From positions 1 to 16,709 of the forward strand of contig JAIFLB010000141.1 of NCBI GenBank assembly GCA_020049245.1: a DNA stretch of 16,709 nt, read 5' to 3'. The position numbers were made by a program, and so were the translations under genes. Below are positions 7,618 to 15,097 of the stretch, in pieces (the stretch's first letter is position 1; every line of letters begins with the position of its first letter). Origin of the DNA: Betaproteobacteria bacterium (GTDB lineage Bacteria > Pseudomonadota > Gammaproteobacteria > Burkholderiales > Thiobacillaceae). The notes under the pieces are model-generated. The model made no database searches. It was not told the origin of the DNA and was given only the letters and a program-made list of their open reading frames with translations.

Positions 7618-9364
7618 ATGTCCCACCACCGCCTCAGCGCCGACATCATGACCCCGCACACCACGGCCAGCCAATGGCGCGCCGCCTGGTCATTGTTTCC
7701 TTACGTCTGGCAATACAAGAACCGCGTACTGCTCGCTTTTGGCCTCTTGTTCTGCGCCAAGATCGCTAACGTCTCGGTGCCGCTGGTGCTGAAGGAAATT
7801 GTCGATCATCTGGAAAATCCGGATGCATTGAGCCTGGCCGTGCCGTTGATCCTGATCGTGCTGTACGGCCTGCTGCGCTTCGGCAATACCGCGTTCACCG
7901 AATTGCGCGATGCGCTGTTCGCGCGCGTGCTGCAACGCGCCATGCGCGGCGTCATCCACGACGTATTCCAGCATCTGCACGCGCAATCGTTGCGCTTTCA
8001 CCTGGAACGCCGCACCGGAGGGCTGGCCGTTGATATCGAACGCGGCGCCCGCTCGATCCGCTTCCTGATCAATTTCACGCTGTTCAACATTGGGCCAACG
8101 CTGCTCGAAATCCTGATGGTGGCCGGCGTGTTGTTCGTCAAATACGACCCCTGGTTTGGCGGCATCACGCTGCTGACCCTGGTGGTCTATATCGCTTTCA
8201 CCGTGCTGATTACCAACTGGCGGATGAAGTATCGCCGCGCGATGAACGAAACCGATGCTGCCGCCAATGCGCGCGCCGTCGACAGCCTGCTGAATTACGA
8301 AACGGTGAAGTATTTCAACAATGAAAAATACGAAGCCGACCGCCTCAAAGACGACCTGCGCCGCGCCGAGGATGCTTCGGTACAAAGCGAAATTTCGCTC
8401 GCCTGGCTGAATGGCGGCCAGTCTTTCATCATCGCCCTCGGCGTCACCGCGATGATGGGGCTGGCGGCGCAGGGCGTGGCGAACAAGACAATGACGTTGG
8501 GCGACTTGGTGCTGGTCAACGCGTATCTGATCCAGTTGTTCATCCCGCTCAACTTCCTTGGCACCGTCTACCGCGAGATTCGCAACGCGTTGACCGACCG
8601 AACCACTGCTGGCGAGTCGTGGCGAGGTTCAGTTTGAAGGCGTCAGCTTTGCCTACGACCCGCGCCGGCCGATCCTGTATGACGTCAGTTTCACCATTCC
8701 GGCTGGCCGCAAGCTGGCTGTCGTCGGCGCCAGCGGGGCAGGAAAATCGACGCTGTCACGCCTGCTGTTCCGTTTCTTTGATGTGACTGGCGGTGTGATC
8801 CGGGTCGATGGTCAGGACATTCGCCTGGTCACCCAGGCCAGCCTGCGCAAACGCATCGGCATCGTGCCGCAGGACACCGTCCTGTTCAACGACAGCCTGT
8901 ATCACAACATCGCTTATGGGCGGCCGGAAGCCAGCCGGGAAGAAGTCCTCGAAGCGGCGCGCGCGGCGCATCTGGATCGCTTCATCGAAGGCCTGCCGGA
9001 CGGCTACGAAACGGTGGTCGGCGAGCGCGGCCTGAAGCTCTCCGGTGGCGAAAAACAGCGCGTCGCCATCGCCCGCGCCATCCTGAAGAATCCGCCCATC
9101 CTGGTGTTCGACGAAGCCACCTCATCGCTCGACAGCGGCACTGAACAATCGATCCAGCATGAACTCGCCCGCATCTCGGAAAACCGCACCACGCTGGTGA
9201 TCGCGCATCGCCTGTCCACCGTGGTCGACGCCGATGAAATCCTGGTGCTGGAAAGTGGCCGGATTGTTGAACGCGGCAATCACGCCGCACTGCTCGCCGA
9301 GGATGGCAGATACGCCGCGATGTGGCGGCTGCAGCAACGGGAAGAAACGCAGCCCGCCGAGTAA
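7618..9364 (+). pseudogene. Atm1/HMT1-type ABC half-transporter, disrupted by an out-of-frame deletion
   Basis: The gene is intact at both ends but read in two frames. Piece one, 7618-8637, holds the six-helix membrane domain. It includes RGARSIRFLINFTLFNI, NYETVKYFNNEKYEAD and FLGTVYREIRNALTD, all typical of Atm1/HMT1 exporters that move glutathione- or sulfur-linked metal compounds. After ALTD (ending 8598) the frame gives 13 odd residues and a stop. Piece two, open from 8594 to 9364, starts PTEPLLASRGEVQFEGVSFA and carries the whole ATPase: Walker A GASGAGKST at 8726-8752, LSGGEKQRVAIARA, ILVFDEATSSLD and the H-loop AHRLSTV. The two pieces total about 583 residues against roughly 600 in the family. 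About 20 linker residues are therefore missing, lost as 3n+2 nucleotides. The tandem GACCGACC at 8592-8599 marks the joint. It is either a true pseudogene or an assembly error. Confidence 0.85.
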
Positions 9365-9446
9365 AAAAGGTCGTGCGGCCGCAGCGCTCCCTGCCGGGCG
9401 TATGCTCCCGCCCGCCGTCAATAAAGAAACTTCCAAGGAAACGCCC

Positions 9447-10007
9447 ATGAGCAACGCAAAAACCCCTGAACTGTTCGACATCCTGCGCGCCGCCTGCGCC
9501 CGCCAGTTTGGCTTCAACCCCCGCCGCATCAGCGCCGGCATGCGTTATGTCGGCAAGGAAGGGCACGGCAAGGACGTGGTGCATGTCTTTCGCGATGTCG
9601 GCACACATTCGCAAATCGCGCTGAAAAACACCTTCGCCACGCTACGCGAAAAACAGGGTGACAAGCCGCATTGGACAGAAGCCGAGAAAGCCCACTACAA
9701 AAGCAGCGATGCCGAAATCGACGCCGAGATCGCCGCGAAACAGGCCGAGATCGATTTCACCCGCAACAGCGCGCTTTATCAGGATCATCGTGAACAATTG
9801 CTGTCGCACTACACCGACTGGCCCGGTTACCAGCCTGACGGTCCGCACCCGGGCGAAGCCGCCAGAACGCTGATCCACGCCCTCGCCGAGGCGAAAGATG
9901 CAAGGCTGGCCGAGTTCGTCGAACACACGCATGTGCACGATCTCGAACAACTGGCGCATCTGTTGCTGGCGCCGTGCCACGGCGAGATTGAAGCCGCCCG
10001 GGGCTGA
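9447..10007 (+). CDS. Hypothetical protein, 186 aa
   Basis: I do not recognise this protein. The start is chosen at ATG 9447 because AAGGA at 9435-9439 lies seven bases upstream. A longer reading from 9234 would run inside the preceding ABC transporter gene. It begins MSNAKTPELFDILRAACARQ and has no signal peptide or membrane segment. The middle (about residues 85-105) is a charged, Ala/Glu/Lys-rich helix, possibly a coiled coil. The C-terminal third is rich in His and acidic residues and contains EFVEHTHVHDLEQLAHLLL. Base composition and codon use look like those of its neighbours, so it is probably a genuine resident gene. It lies 82 bp after the ABC transporter and is convergent with the znu operon. 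Confidence 0.75.
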   Translation: MSNAKTPELFDILRAACARQFGFNPRRISAGMRYVGKEGHGKDVVHVFRDVGTHSQIALKNTFATLREKQGDKPHWTEAEKAHYKSSDAEIDAEIAAKQAEIDFTRNSALYQDHREQLLSHYTDWPGYQPDGPHPGEAARTLIHALAEAKDARLAEFVEHTHVHDLEQLAHLLLAPCHGEIEAARG

Positions 10008-10148
10008 CATCAGACTTGCGTCCTTCGTGCTGCTGCAGTTAACGGCGGTAGCATTCCGGAGAAATCTGGCGTTGAGCGGCTGACGGAGACCGCAAGGACA
10101 CCGACAGTCGGCCTTTTGTCACTTCTCTATCGCGGCCATTCAATCGGC

Positions 10149-10225
10149 GCCAATGATCCTTGAATAGCAGTTGACCGCTCCTTAGCCCTCGGGCGGGTTC
10201 AACTGCTGTTTCAAGGATTATTGGC
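10149..10225. repeat. Long imperfect inverted repeat between convergent genes
   Basis: The left arm 10149-10178 and right arm 10193-10225 are near-complementary. The outer 16 bp (10149-10164 against 10210-10225) have one mismatch, an inner 9 bp (AGCAGTTGA at 10166-10174 against TCAACTGCT at 10199-10207) are perfect, and four more pairs close the stem. Small bulges separate these blocks, and the loop is 14 nt. It sits between the hypothetical gene and znuB, which converge here. No T-tract follows on either strand, so it is not a canonical intrinsic terminator. It could instead be a bidirectional transcript-end hairpin or an extragenic palindromic repeat. Confidence 0.7.
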
Positions 10226-10242
10226 TGCCACTTGGTGTCAGG

Positions 10243-11067
10243 CTATGTCACACGCCGTCGCCGCATGCGCTGTCCTGTCAAAGCCAGTAGATAAACCACT
10301 GCACTGCAAAGAACGATGACGGCGCCGGCGGGGGTGTTGGTCTCGAATGCGACGCCCAGACCGAGCACGATCTCCCCTGCAGCGATGGTTGCCGCCAGCA
10401 CCATGACCCAACCAATTGATCCGGACAACAGCAGGGCGGTGGCTGCCGGCAGCGTCAACAGCGCCATCACCAGCACCAGGCCTACGGCTTGCACCAGCAT
10501 GACCACGGCCAGTGCCACCGTTACGAGGAGTCCGAGTTCAATCGCTAGTGTCGGCAGGCCGCGCAGGCGCGCGAATTCTTCGTCGAAAGTCGTCGCCACC
10601 AACGGGCGCCAGAATACGAACACGGCCAGCAGCATCAAACCGACAAGCCATGCCATGGCCGTCACATGCTCGTGAGACACCATCAACAAGTTGCCCAGCA
10701 GGTAACTCATCAAGTCGGTGCTGTAGCCGGGGGTGTGTGCGATGGCCACGATACCGACGGACATGCCCACTGCCCACAGTGCGCCAATCAGCATGTCCTC
10801 GCGTTCGCCGCCACGACGCGTGATCCAGCCCAGCAGCAAAGCCGCCAGCACGGCGGCAACGCTCGCGCCAGTCAGCGGTGAACTGCCCAGCCAATGGGCA
10901 ACCCCCATGCCTCCCAAGACTGCATGCGCAATGCCACCGGCCATGAAGGTGATGCGCTTGACCACCACCAGCGTTCCGATGACGCCGGAGGCGAGGGCGG
11001 CCAACAATCCGGCGGCCAACGCGACACGCAGGAACTCGTGTGCCCACAGCGCTTCTATGAAATTCAA
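10243..11067 (-). CDS. znuB: Zinc ABC transporter permease ZnuB
   Basis: This is the inner-membrane channel subunit of a metal-uptake ABC transporter of the ZnuB/TroC family. The 274-aa product is almost entirely hydrophobic, with about eight predicted helices. It has the family block VKRITFMAGGIAHAVLGGMG near residues 36-55, SYLLGNLLMVS in the middle, and LVMALLTLPAATALLLSGSI toward the end. The start is TTG at 11067, not ATG. It is supported by a strong GGAGG ribosome site seven bases upstream and by a TTGA overlap with the znuC stop. It is the last gene of znuA-znuC-znuB. Zinc is the likely substrate given the adjacent Zur-like regulator, but related permeases carry manganese or iron, so the metal is inferred. 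Confidence 0.9.
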   Translation of the reverse strand: MNFIEALWAHEFLRVALAAGLLAALASGVIGTLVVVKRITFMAGGIAHAVLGGMGVAHWLGSSPLTGASVAAVLAALLLGWITRRGGEREDMLIGALWAVGMSVGIVAIAHTPGYSTDLMSYLLGNLLMVSHEHVTAMAWLVGLMLLAVFVFWRPLVATTFDEEFARLRGLPTLAIELGLLVTVALAVVMLVQAVGLVLVMALLTLPAATALLLSGSIGWVMVLAATIAAGEIVLGLGVAFETNTPAGAVIVLCSAVVYLLALTGQRMRRRRVT

Positions 11068-11822
11068 AGGACGCCCTCCAATGCAGCCCTGTCGCCATGG
11101 TCAATCAGGCGTACCGGCATCCCGTACAGATTCTCGAGCACACCCGGCGCCAGTGGCATCGCCGTGTGACAGGTGAGTGTGAGGTTCAAGCATGCAATCC
11201 GGTCGACATGCCGCGAAACCAGACCTACGTCGTGCGACACCATCACTATCGCCATGCGCTCACGCAGACGGGCGAGCAGCCCGAACAAGTCATGCTCGGC
11301 GCGCGTGTCGACGTGAGCGGTGGGTTCGTCCAGCAACAACAACTCCGGCTCGGTGGCCAGCGCCCGCGCGATCAATACCCGCTGCAACTGGCCGCCCGAC
11401 AGGTTGGCGATGGGGCGCGTCGCCAAGTCTTGCACGTCGGTGGCAGCCATGGCCTGGGTGGCGGCTTCATGGTCTTGCGGGGTTAACGGCCGCCACCAGG
11501 CGCGAAGCCCCAGCCGTCCGTGCAGCACGGTCTCGCGCACACTGAGCGGGAAATCGCGCCTGAAAGTTGCAAACTGGGGCACGTAACCCAGACGCGGGCG
11601 CGCTTGGTCAGGTGTCAGGCCAAGCACTCGCACTTCGCCCCGATCGGGCTTCAAGAGCCCGAGTGAGAGTTTGACCAGGGTGCTCTTGCCGCCGCCATTC
11701 GGGCCGATCAGTGCCAGGAACTCGCCGTGCGCCACCTGCAGGCTGACATCGCTGAGCACAGAACGTTGGCCGAATGAAAAATCGACATGGTCAAAGACCA
11801 GTGCGGAAGCTGAGTCAATCAT
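11064..11822 (-). CDS. znuC: Zinc ABC transporter ATP-binding protein ZnuC
   Basis: This 252-aa cytoplasmic ATPase powers ZnuB. Motifs are complete and in order: Walker A GPNGGGKST at residues 40-48, the Q-loop in GYVPQFATF, signature LSGGQ at 141-145, Walker B LLLLDEP at 161-167 and H-loop His197 in VSHDVG. The segments RRDFPLSVRETVLHGR and DEPTAHVD are typical of the metal-uptake ZnuC/MntB subgroup. The length is normal. The ATG at 11822 overlaps the znuA stop by four bases (ATGA), and the end overlaps znuB by four bases (TTGA), so the three genes are translationally coupled. Zinc specificity is inferred from the neighbours. Confidence 0.93.
   Translation of the reverse strand: MIDSASALVFDHVDFSFGQRSVLSDVSLQVAHGEFLALIGPNGGGKSTLVKLSLGLLKPDRGEVRVLGLTPDQARPRLGYVPQFATFRRDFPLSVRETVLHGRLGLRAWWRPLTPQDHEAATQAMAATDVQDLATRPIANLSGGQLQRVLIARALATEPELLLLDEPTAHVDTRAEHDLFGLLARLRERMAIVMVSHDVGLVSRHVDRIACLNLTLTCHTAMPLAPGVLENLYGMPVRLIDHGDRAALEGVL
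11075..11079 (-). promoter_or_regulatory. Ribosome binding site supporting the TTG start of znuB
   Basis: On the minus strand GGAGG is followed by seven bases and then TTG at 11067-11065. It lies inside the last codons of znuC. No ATG is available nearby in frame, so this site decides the znuB start. Confidence 0.7.
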
Positions 11823-12721
11823 CGCAGCCCGCGCACCAGAACCTTGCCGACATCGCGCATATTGCCAATAAAGTCCTCCGCCAGAGGGTCGATGGCGACG
11901 ACTTCGCCACCAATCGCGCGCGCCACCTGTTCGGCGGCGGTGCGGCTGAACTGCTTTTGTACAAAGATCACTCGGATGCCCTCAGCCTTGGCGCGGTCGA
12001 TGATTCGGGCCAACGCCTTTGGACTGGGTTCCTTGCCCTCGCTTTCGATGGGGATCTGTTGCAAGCCGTAGGCGTCCGCAAAGTAACCCCATGCCGGGTG
12101 GAACACCATGAAGCGACGCTGTGCCTTGCCCGACAGACGTTGGCGCAGTTCAGCGTCGAGGGCATCAAGCTCTGCGGCGTAGCGTGCATAGCCGGCCTCG
12201 AAACGCGCGCGCAGGGCTGGGCGTTTCGCCACCAGCGCATCGCGTATCGTGGCCGCCTGCTGTTTGGCCAGCGGCGGACTGGTCCAGATGTGGGGGTCCA
12301 GTTGGACTGCTGCTGTCGCTGGCGCACCCATTTTGAGTGGTCCGGCATGGCTGTGATCATGACGCGTGATGGGCTGCAAGGTGATGCCTTGCCGTGTATC
12401 GACCATCTTCAAGTTTGGGTGCGCCTGCTGGATCTTGGGTATCCAGGTTTTCTCGAACGGCGCCCCGATGCGGAAATAGACCTGCGATTTCGCCAGGGCG
12501 ACCATCTGCTGTGGCGTAGGGTCGTAAGTGGCCGGGCTCTGGCCGGGCAATACCAGCACATCAACCTTGACCGCATCGCCGCCAATGCGCTCGACGATCT
12601 GCTTCTGCGGCAGGATGCTTACGAATATCCCGAGCGGCTCCGATGCCCAGACTGAGGCCGATACAACTGCCAATCCGAATAAAAAGAAGGTAATGCGTTG
12701 CAGTAGAAGTCCAGTTTTCAT
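11819..12721 (-). CDS. znuA: Periplasmic zinc-binding protein ZnuA-like, with altered first ligand site
   Basis: This 300-aa cluster A-I solute-binding protein captures metal in the periplasm and delivers it to ZnuB. The N-terminus is a signal peptide with likely cleavage after SVWA (residue 26). Expected ligand positions are His144 in DPHIW, His208 in VFHPAWGYF and Asp278 in AIDPLAEDF. The usual first ligand is the His of the P-H-T/D-Y/F motif. Here the motif reads PGQSPATYDPTP, with Ala64 at that place. A short His cluster HDHSH at 121-125 stands where ZnuA proteins carry a His-rich loop. The gene starts the znuACB overlap chain, with only a weak ribosome site before ATG 12721. Substrate is probably zinc from context, but the missing His leaves room for another metal or geometry. 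Confidence 0.88.
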   Translation of the reverse strand: MKTGLLLQRITFFLFGLAVVSASVWASEPLGIFVSILPQKQIVERIGGDAVKVDVLVLPGQSPATYDPTPQQMVALAKSQVYFRIGAPFEKTWIPKIQQAHPNLKMVDTRQGITLQPITRHDHSHAGPLKMGAPATAAVQLDPHIWTSPPLAKQQAATIRDALVAKRPALRARFEAGYARYAAELDALDAELRQRLSGKAQRRFMVFHPAWGYFADAYGLQQIPIESEGKEPSPKALARIIDRAKAEGIRVIFVQKQFSRTAAEQVARAIGGEVVAIDPLAEDFIGNMRDVGKVLVRGLR

Positions 12722-12748
12722 GTCCCTTGTTCCATGAGTAGTGATGCG

Positions 12749-12964
12749 TTACCACCACGACGACTTGATCATGGAGGCGAACAAATGCCCCCAGACGGCA
12801 GGCCAATCGCCCATCTTGTCAGCGTCAATGTATTCGGTGAGCTTCAGGCCGGTGGCGGCCGAGTACGCCTGGCACATGACGACGCCACCACCGTCTTTCA
12901 TGAAACTGGTCAACATGTCTTGAATCGACAGGCTGCTAGCATGGTTAGCAGGGTAAGTCTCATC
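12749..12964 (-). pseudogene. Remnant of a DsrE-family protein (C-terminal part)
   Basis: An open minus-strand frame encodes 71 residues ending in a stop at 12749. It contains SIQDMLTSFMKDGGGVVMCQ, then the YSAATGLK and YIDADKMGDW regions. This resembles the C-terminal half of small DsrE-family proteins, where a conserved Cys sits in V-V-x-C. No in-frame ATG precedes it; the frame is open to about 13010. A well-placed ribosome site (AAGGAG, 12972-12977) leads to an ATG at 12963 in a different frame. That frame reads MRLTLLTMLAACRFKTC and then stops, looking like the beginning of a signal peptide. The simplest reading is a gene that lost its N-terminal half and its frame. It lies just upstream of znuA on the same strand, probably in the operon leader. 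The family assignment is from memory of motifs and moderate. Confidence 0.55.
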
Positions 12965-12971
12965 GCTGTTG

Positions 12972-12977
12972 CTCCTT
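12972..12977 (-). promoter_or_regulatory. Strong ribosome binding site in front of the DsrE remnant
   Basis: AAGGAG on the minus strand is eight bases before ATG 12963. The frame it serves ends after 17 codons, while the conserved DsrE-like frame is shifted. The site suggests translation once started here for an intact gene. Confidence 0.5.
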
Positions 12978-13005
12978 GAAGTTGAGTGGAAACTGCCGTA
13001 TTGAG

Positions 13006-13033
13006 ATTATTTGCAGGCACCAATCAGCTACAA
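13006..13033 (-). promoter_or_regulatory. Candidate promoter for the leftward znu operon
   Basis: On the minus strand a TTGTAG -35-like element (13028-13033) and an AATAAT -10-like element (13006-13011) are 16 bp apart. Initiation near 12999 would place the AAGGAG site about 22 bases downstream. The match is partial and no other better pair is seen in the gap. Confidence 0.35.
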
Positions 13034-13046
13034 ATGATATCGCATT
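13033..13046. promoter_or_regulatory. Candidate Zur/Fur-type operator
   Basis: AATG and CATT half-sites are separated by six bases (AATGATATCGCATT). They touch the -35 element of the candidate znu promoter and lie 64 bp before the regulator ATG. AATG...CATT ends occur in known Zur boxes, but the spacing here is shorter than in the enterobacterial consensus, so this is a suggestion only. Confidence 0.35.
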
Positions 13047-13110
13047 CGCAATAGCGGTTCGGCACAATCACCTATCTTGCCGATAAACACAAACAAGGAT
13101 CTCCAGCGAC

Positions 13111-13530
13111 ATGGGAGATTTACCGCGTATGAAACGAAGAACTCGCCAACACCAAGCCATCTACGATGTGATCGTCGCTGCCGACCGCCCGTTGCTCGCT
13201 CAGGAAATCTTGACCCTGGCCGCAGGTGCTGTCCCGCAACTGTCCATCGCAACGGTTTACCGAACCATCAAGGCGTTGCAGGAGACCTGTACGATCAAAG
13301 CCGTTCTGCTTCCCGGACAGAACCCGCGCTACGAGCCTGCTGACCATTCACATCACCATTACTTCCAGTGCCGTCAGTGTGAGCGCGTATTTGATGTAGG
13401 GACTTGTCCAGGCAATCTGGACAATCTGGTTCCCTCTGGATTCACGCTCGAAGACCACGAGATCATTTTGTATGGCAGATGCTGCGAGTGCTCGACGGGA
13501 CAGGAGCAAGCAACTCGCTTAGTCAGGTAG
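13111..13530 (+). CDS. zur: Fur-family metalloregulator, probably Zur
   Basis: This 139-aa DNA-binding repressor would use zinc as corepressor to control the divergent znu operon. The N-terminal winged helix contains LSIATVYRTIKALQE (recognition helix about residues 44-58). The dimerisation half has the Fur-family metal motif HSHHHYFQC (79-87) and the structural zinc site C87-x2-C90 with C124-x2-C127. His116 in LEDHEI fits another family ligand. Two starts are possible: ATG 13111 (AAGGA eleven bases upstream) and ATG 13129, giving MKRRTRQHQAIYDV, with GGGAG ten bases upstream. The second gives a more usual Fur-family N-terminus. Position next to znuACB makes Zur the best guess. Fur, Mur or PerR-like roles cannot be excluded by sequence alone. 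Confidence 0.85.
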   Translation: MGDLPRMKRRTRQHQAIYDVIVAADRPLLAQEILTLAAGAVPQLSIATVYRTIKALQETCTIKAVLLPGQNPRYEPADHSHHHYFQCRQCERVFDVGTCPGNLDNLVPSGFTLEDHEIILYGRCCECSTGQEQATRLVR

Positions 13531-13872
13531 AGATTTTTTCCTTGCCCCAGTAAATGCCTCTGGAGGGGCTGTTTGCCTCAGTTCCAGTCTCGGTCAAGTC
13601 CGTTTCTGGAGTCGTAAGCAGCAGCGAAATCCAGTCCGACAGGACAACTGCAATTCAGCAGCTGGTCGCATTGGCCGGCGCACCCAGTGCGCTGAAAGGC
13701 CAGGCCACACTGGTGCAGTGCCCCGCCAACCGATCGGGCGTCACAACAGCGGCAATCCGGCCATGTCCGCACCCGGCATGGGCGACGGACTGAGCGCTTC
13801 AGAGGACAGCCAGCGGGCCCGCAGCGTATTGGCGCACCAGAATTTCTTCCCGCCCAAACAGCCGTACTTGCC
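13531..13872. other. 342-bp stretch without a supported gene
   Basis: This gap lies between the end of the regulator gene and the end of the DUF2189 gene, which converge. Short open frames exist on both strands (for example 13554-13793 plus, 13578-13907 minus), but none has a ribosome site, recognisable motifs or convincing composition. No strong hairpin with a T-tract was found. It may hold decayed coding sequence that I cannot identify. Confidence 0.5.
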
Positions 13873-14661
13873 TTACACGCCGGCCGGCACCAAGTCGCGG
13901 TAGGCATGCCAACTGGCGTGCCCGATGAGTGGCAGTGCGATGACCAGCCCCAGATAGAAGGTAGCCAAACCCAGCCCGACGATGACGACGATCAGGCCGG
14001 CCCACAGCATCATGGCGGGCATGTTGCCAAGCACCGACTTGATGCTGAAGCGAATTGCGGTAAAGCCATCCACTTTGCGATCAATCAGCATGGGCACGGT
14101 GATGACACTGATGGCGAAGGCGCACCAGGCGATCAGAAAACCGACCACCAGGCTGGCGAGGGCAAATTTCAATCCCGCTTCGGACAGAAATACTTTAGTG
14201 AAGAAATTGTCGAGCGAAGGCGAACTGCCTTCATAGAGGAGTGCGAACAGTGCGACGTTGGCCACCAGCCAAATGTTCATCAGAATGGTGAATCCGGTAC
14301 TGACCATGGAGACCTGACTCTGGTTGAGCTTCCATGCTTGATAGGCGCTGCAGCCCGAGAGGGGTTCACCCCGTTCCAAATGGGCACTCATCAGGTAAAG
14401 GCCGATGCCCAGCGGTGGCGCGACGATAAAAAAGCCGGCAACCAGAAAGGGAAGCAGGAAGAGGTTGTCCGTGCTCCACACCAACCAGGTAATCAGACCA
14501 CTGATCACCACGATGGCCGCCCCGTAACGCAGGCTATAGATTCCTGCCGAGCCCATATCGCGCCAGCCCTTGGCCAGCCATTTAAACGGCTGGCCAAGGG
14601 GAATGCGGTTGACTTCAAGCTCGTCCCAGCGGGTGCTTCCTGTGTAGGCAGTCGTTTCCAT
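13873..14661 (-). CDS. DUF2189-family integral membrane protein
   Basis: This 262-aa inner-membrane protein belongs to the DUF2189 family, whose function is unknown. The N-terminal cytoplasmic part has the family pattern IPLGQPFKWLAKGWRDM (residues 20-36). It is followed by about five or six hydrophobic segments near 44-62, 67-90, 122-143, 164-190 and 213-245. PMLIDRKVDGFTAIRFSIKS (190-209) and the terminal GHASWHAYRDLV are the most conserved marks. The length matches the family. A GGAGAAG ribosome site directly upstream supports ATG 14661. It is not in an obvious operon: the next gene on the same strand is about 440 bp away. Confidence 0.85.
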   Translation of the reverse strand: METTAYTGSTRWDELEVNRIPLGQPFKWLAKGWRDMGSAGIYSLRYGAAIVVISGLITWLVWSTDNLFLLPFLVAGFFIVAPPLGIGLYLMSAHLERGEPLSGCSAYQAWKLNQSQVSMVSTGFTILMNIWLVANVALFALLYEGSSPSLDNFFTKVFLSEAGLKFALASLVVGFLIAWCAFAISVITVPMLIDRKVDGFTAIRFSIKSVLGNMPAMMLWAGLIVVIVGLGLATFYLGLVIALPLIGHASWHAYRDLVPAGV

Positions 14662-15097
14662 GCTTCTCCACCTTCATTAGGCGTTAACGCCCAAAGCAAA
14701 AGATCGTAACCCTGCAGATGTTTTAGCTTCGCATAGGTGGACCAGCAATGGTGCAAAAACACACGCGGTCTGCCTGGATTGGGGCATTGCTTGGCGCCAG
14801 CGCCCCGCGTGCCCTTGACATGTTCAGGCACGTTGAAAAGCGTCCTGCTTGGCCGTTGCTGGCCGATTGTGTGAAATCGACGTAGTACTGGTAAGCCGAC
14901 GGTGGAAATTTATGCTGGATAGCAAAATGGCTGCTTTCGGGCGCCTATACCCAATGACCGCCGCAGCCCTTTAAAGTCTGGCAGGCAGATCACGCCGACA
15001 AAATCTGCCGCCAAATTTCTTCGGATTTAAGCCGCCGGAAATTGTGGCCGACGCATTTCCACGCTGAGATCAAGGCCGCCAGCCGCAGCAGCCAGCT
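14662..15097. other. 436-bp stretch without a supported gene
   Basis: This region lies upstream of the DUF2189 gene and downstream of the GRDP-like gene. It contains a perfect 12-bp palindrome GGCGTTAACGCC at 14680-14691, just before the DUF2189 ribosome site, and a TTGACA hexamer at 14815-14820 without a matching -10. No open frame has coding character and no RNA gene was recognised. Confidence 0.5.

Noticed and set aside
10102..10116. CCGACAGTCGG followed by CCTTTT as an intrinsic terminator
   Set aside because: The stem would be only four pairs with a three-base loop and the T-run is interrupted, too weak to call.
11774..12655. 293-codon plus-strand open frame opposite znuA
   Set aside because: It lies over the ZnuA coding sequence, with no motif or ribosome site of its own.
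12734..12979. 81-codon plus-strand open frame upstream of znuA
   Set aside because: It is antisense to the DsrE-like remnant, whose residues make better protein sense.
14680..14691. Possible integron attC-like or recombination site (GGCGTTAACGCC followed by TAAT)
   Set aside because: Only the short palindrome matches. There is no paired second half, no integrase and no cassette structure nearby.
14815..14820. TTGACA as a -35 promoter element
   Set aside because: No -10-like hexamer lies 16-18 bp downstream, and no gene starts to the right on that strand.
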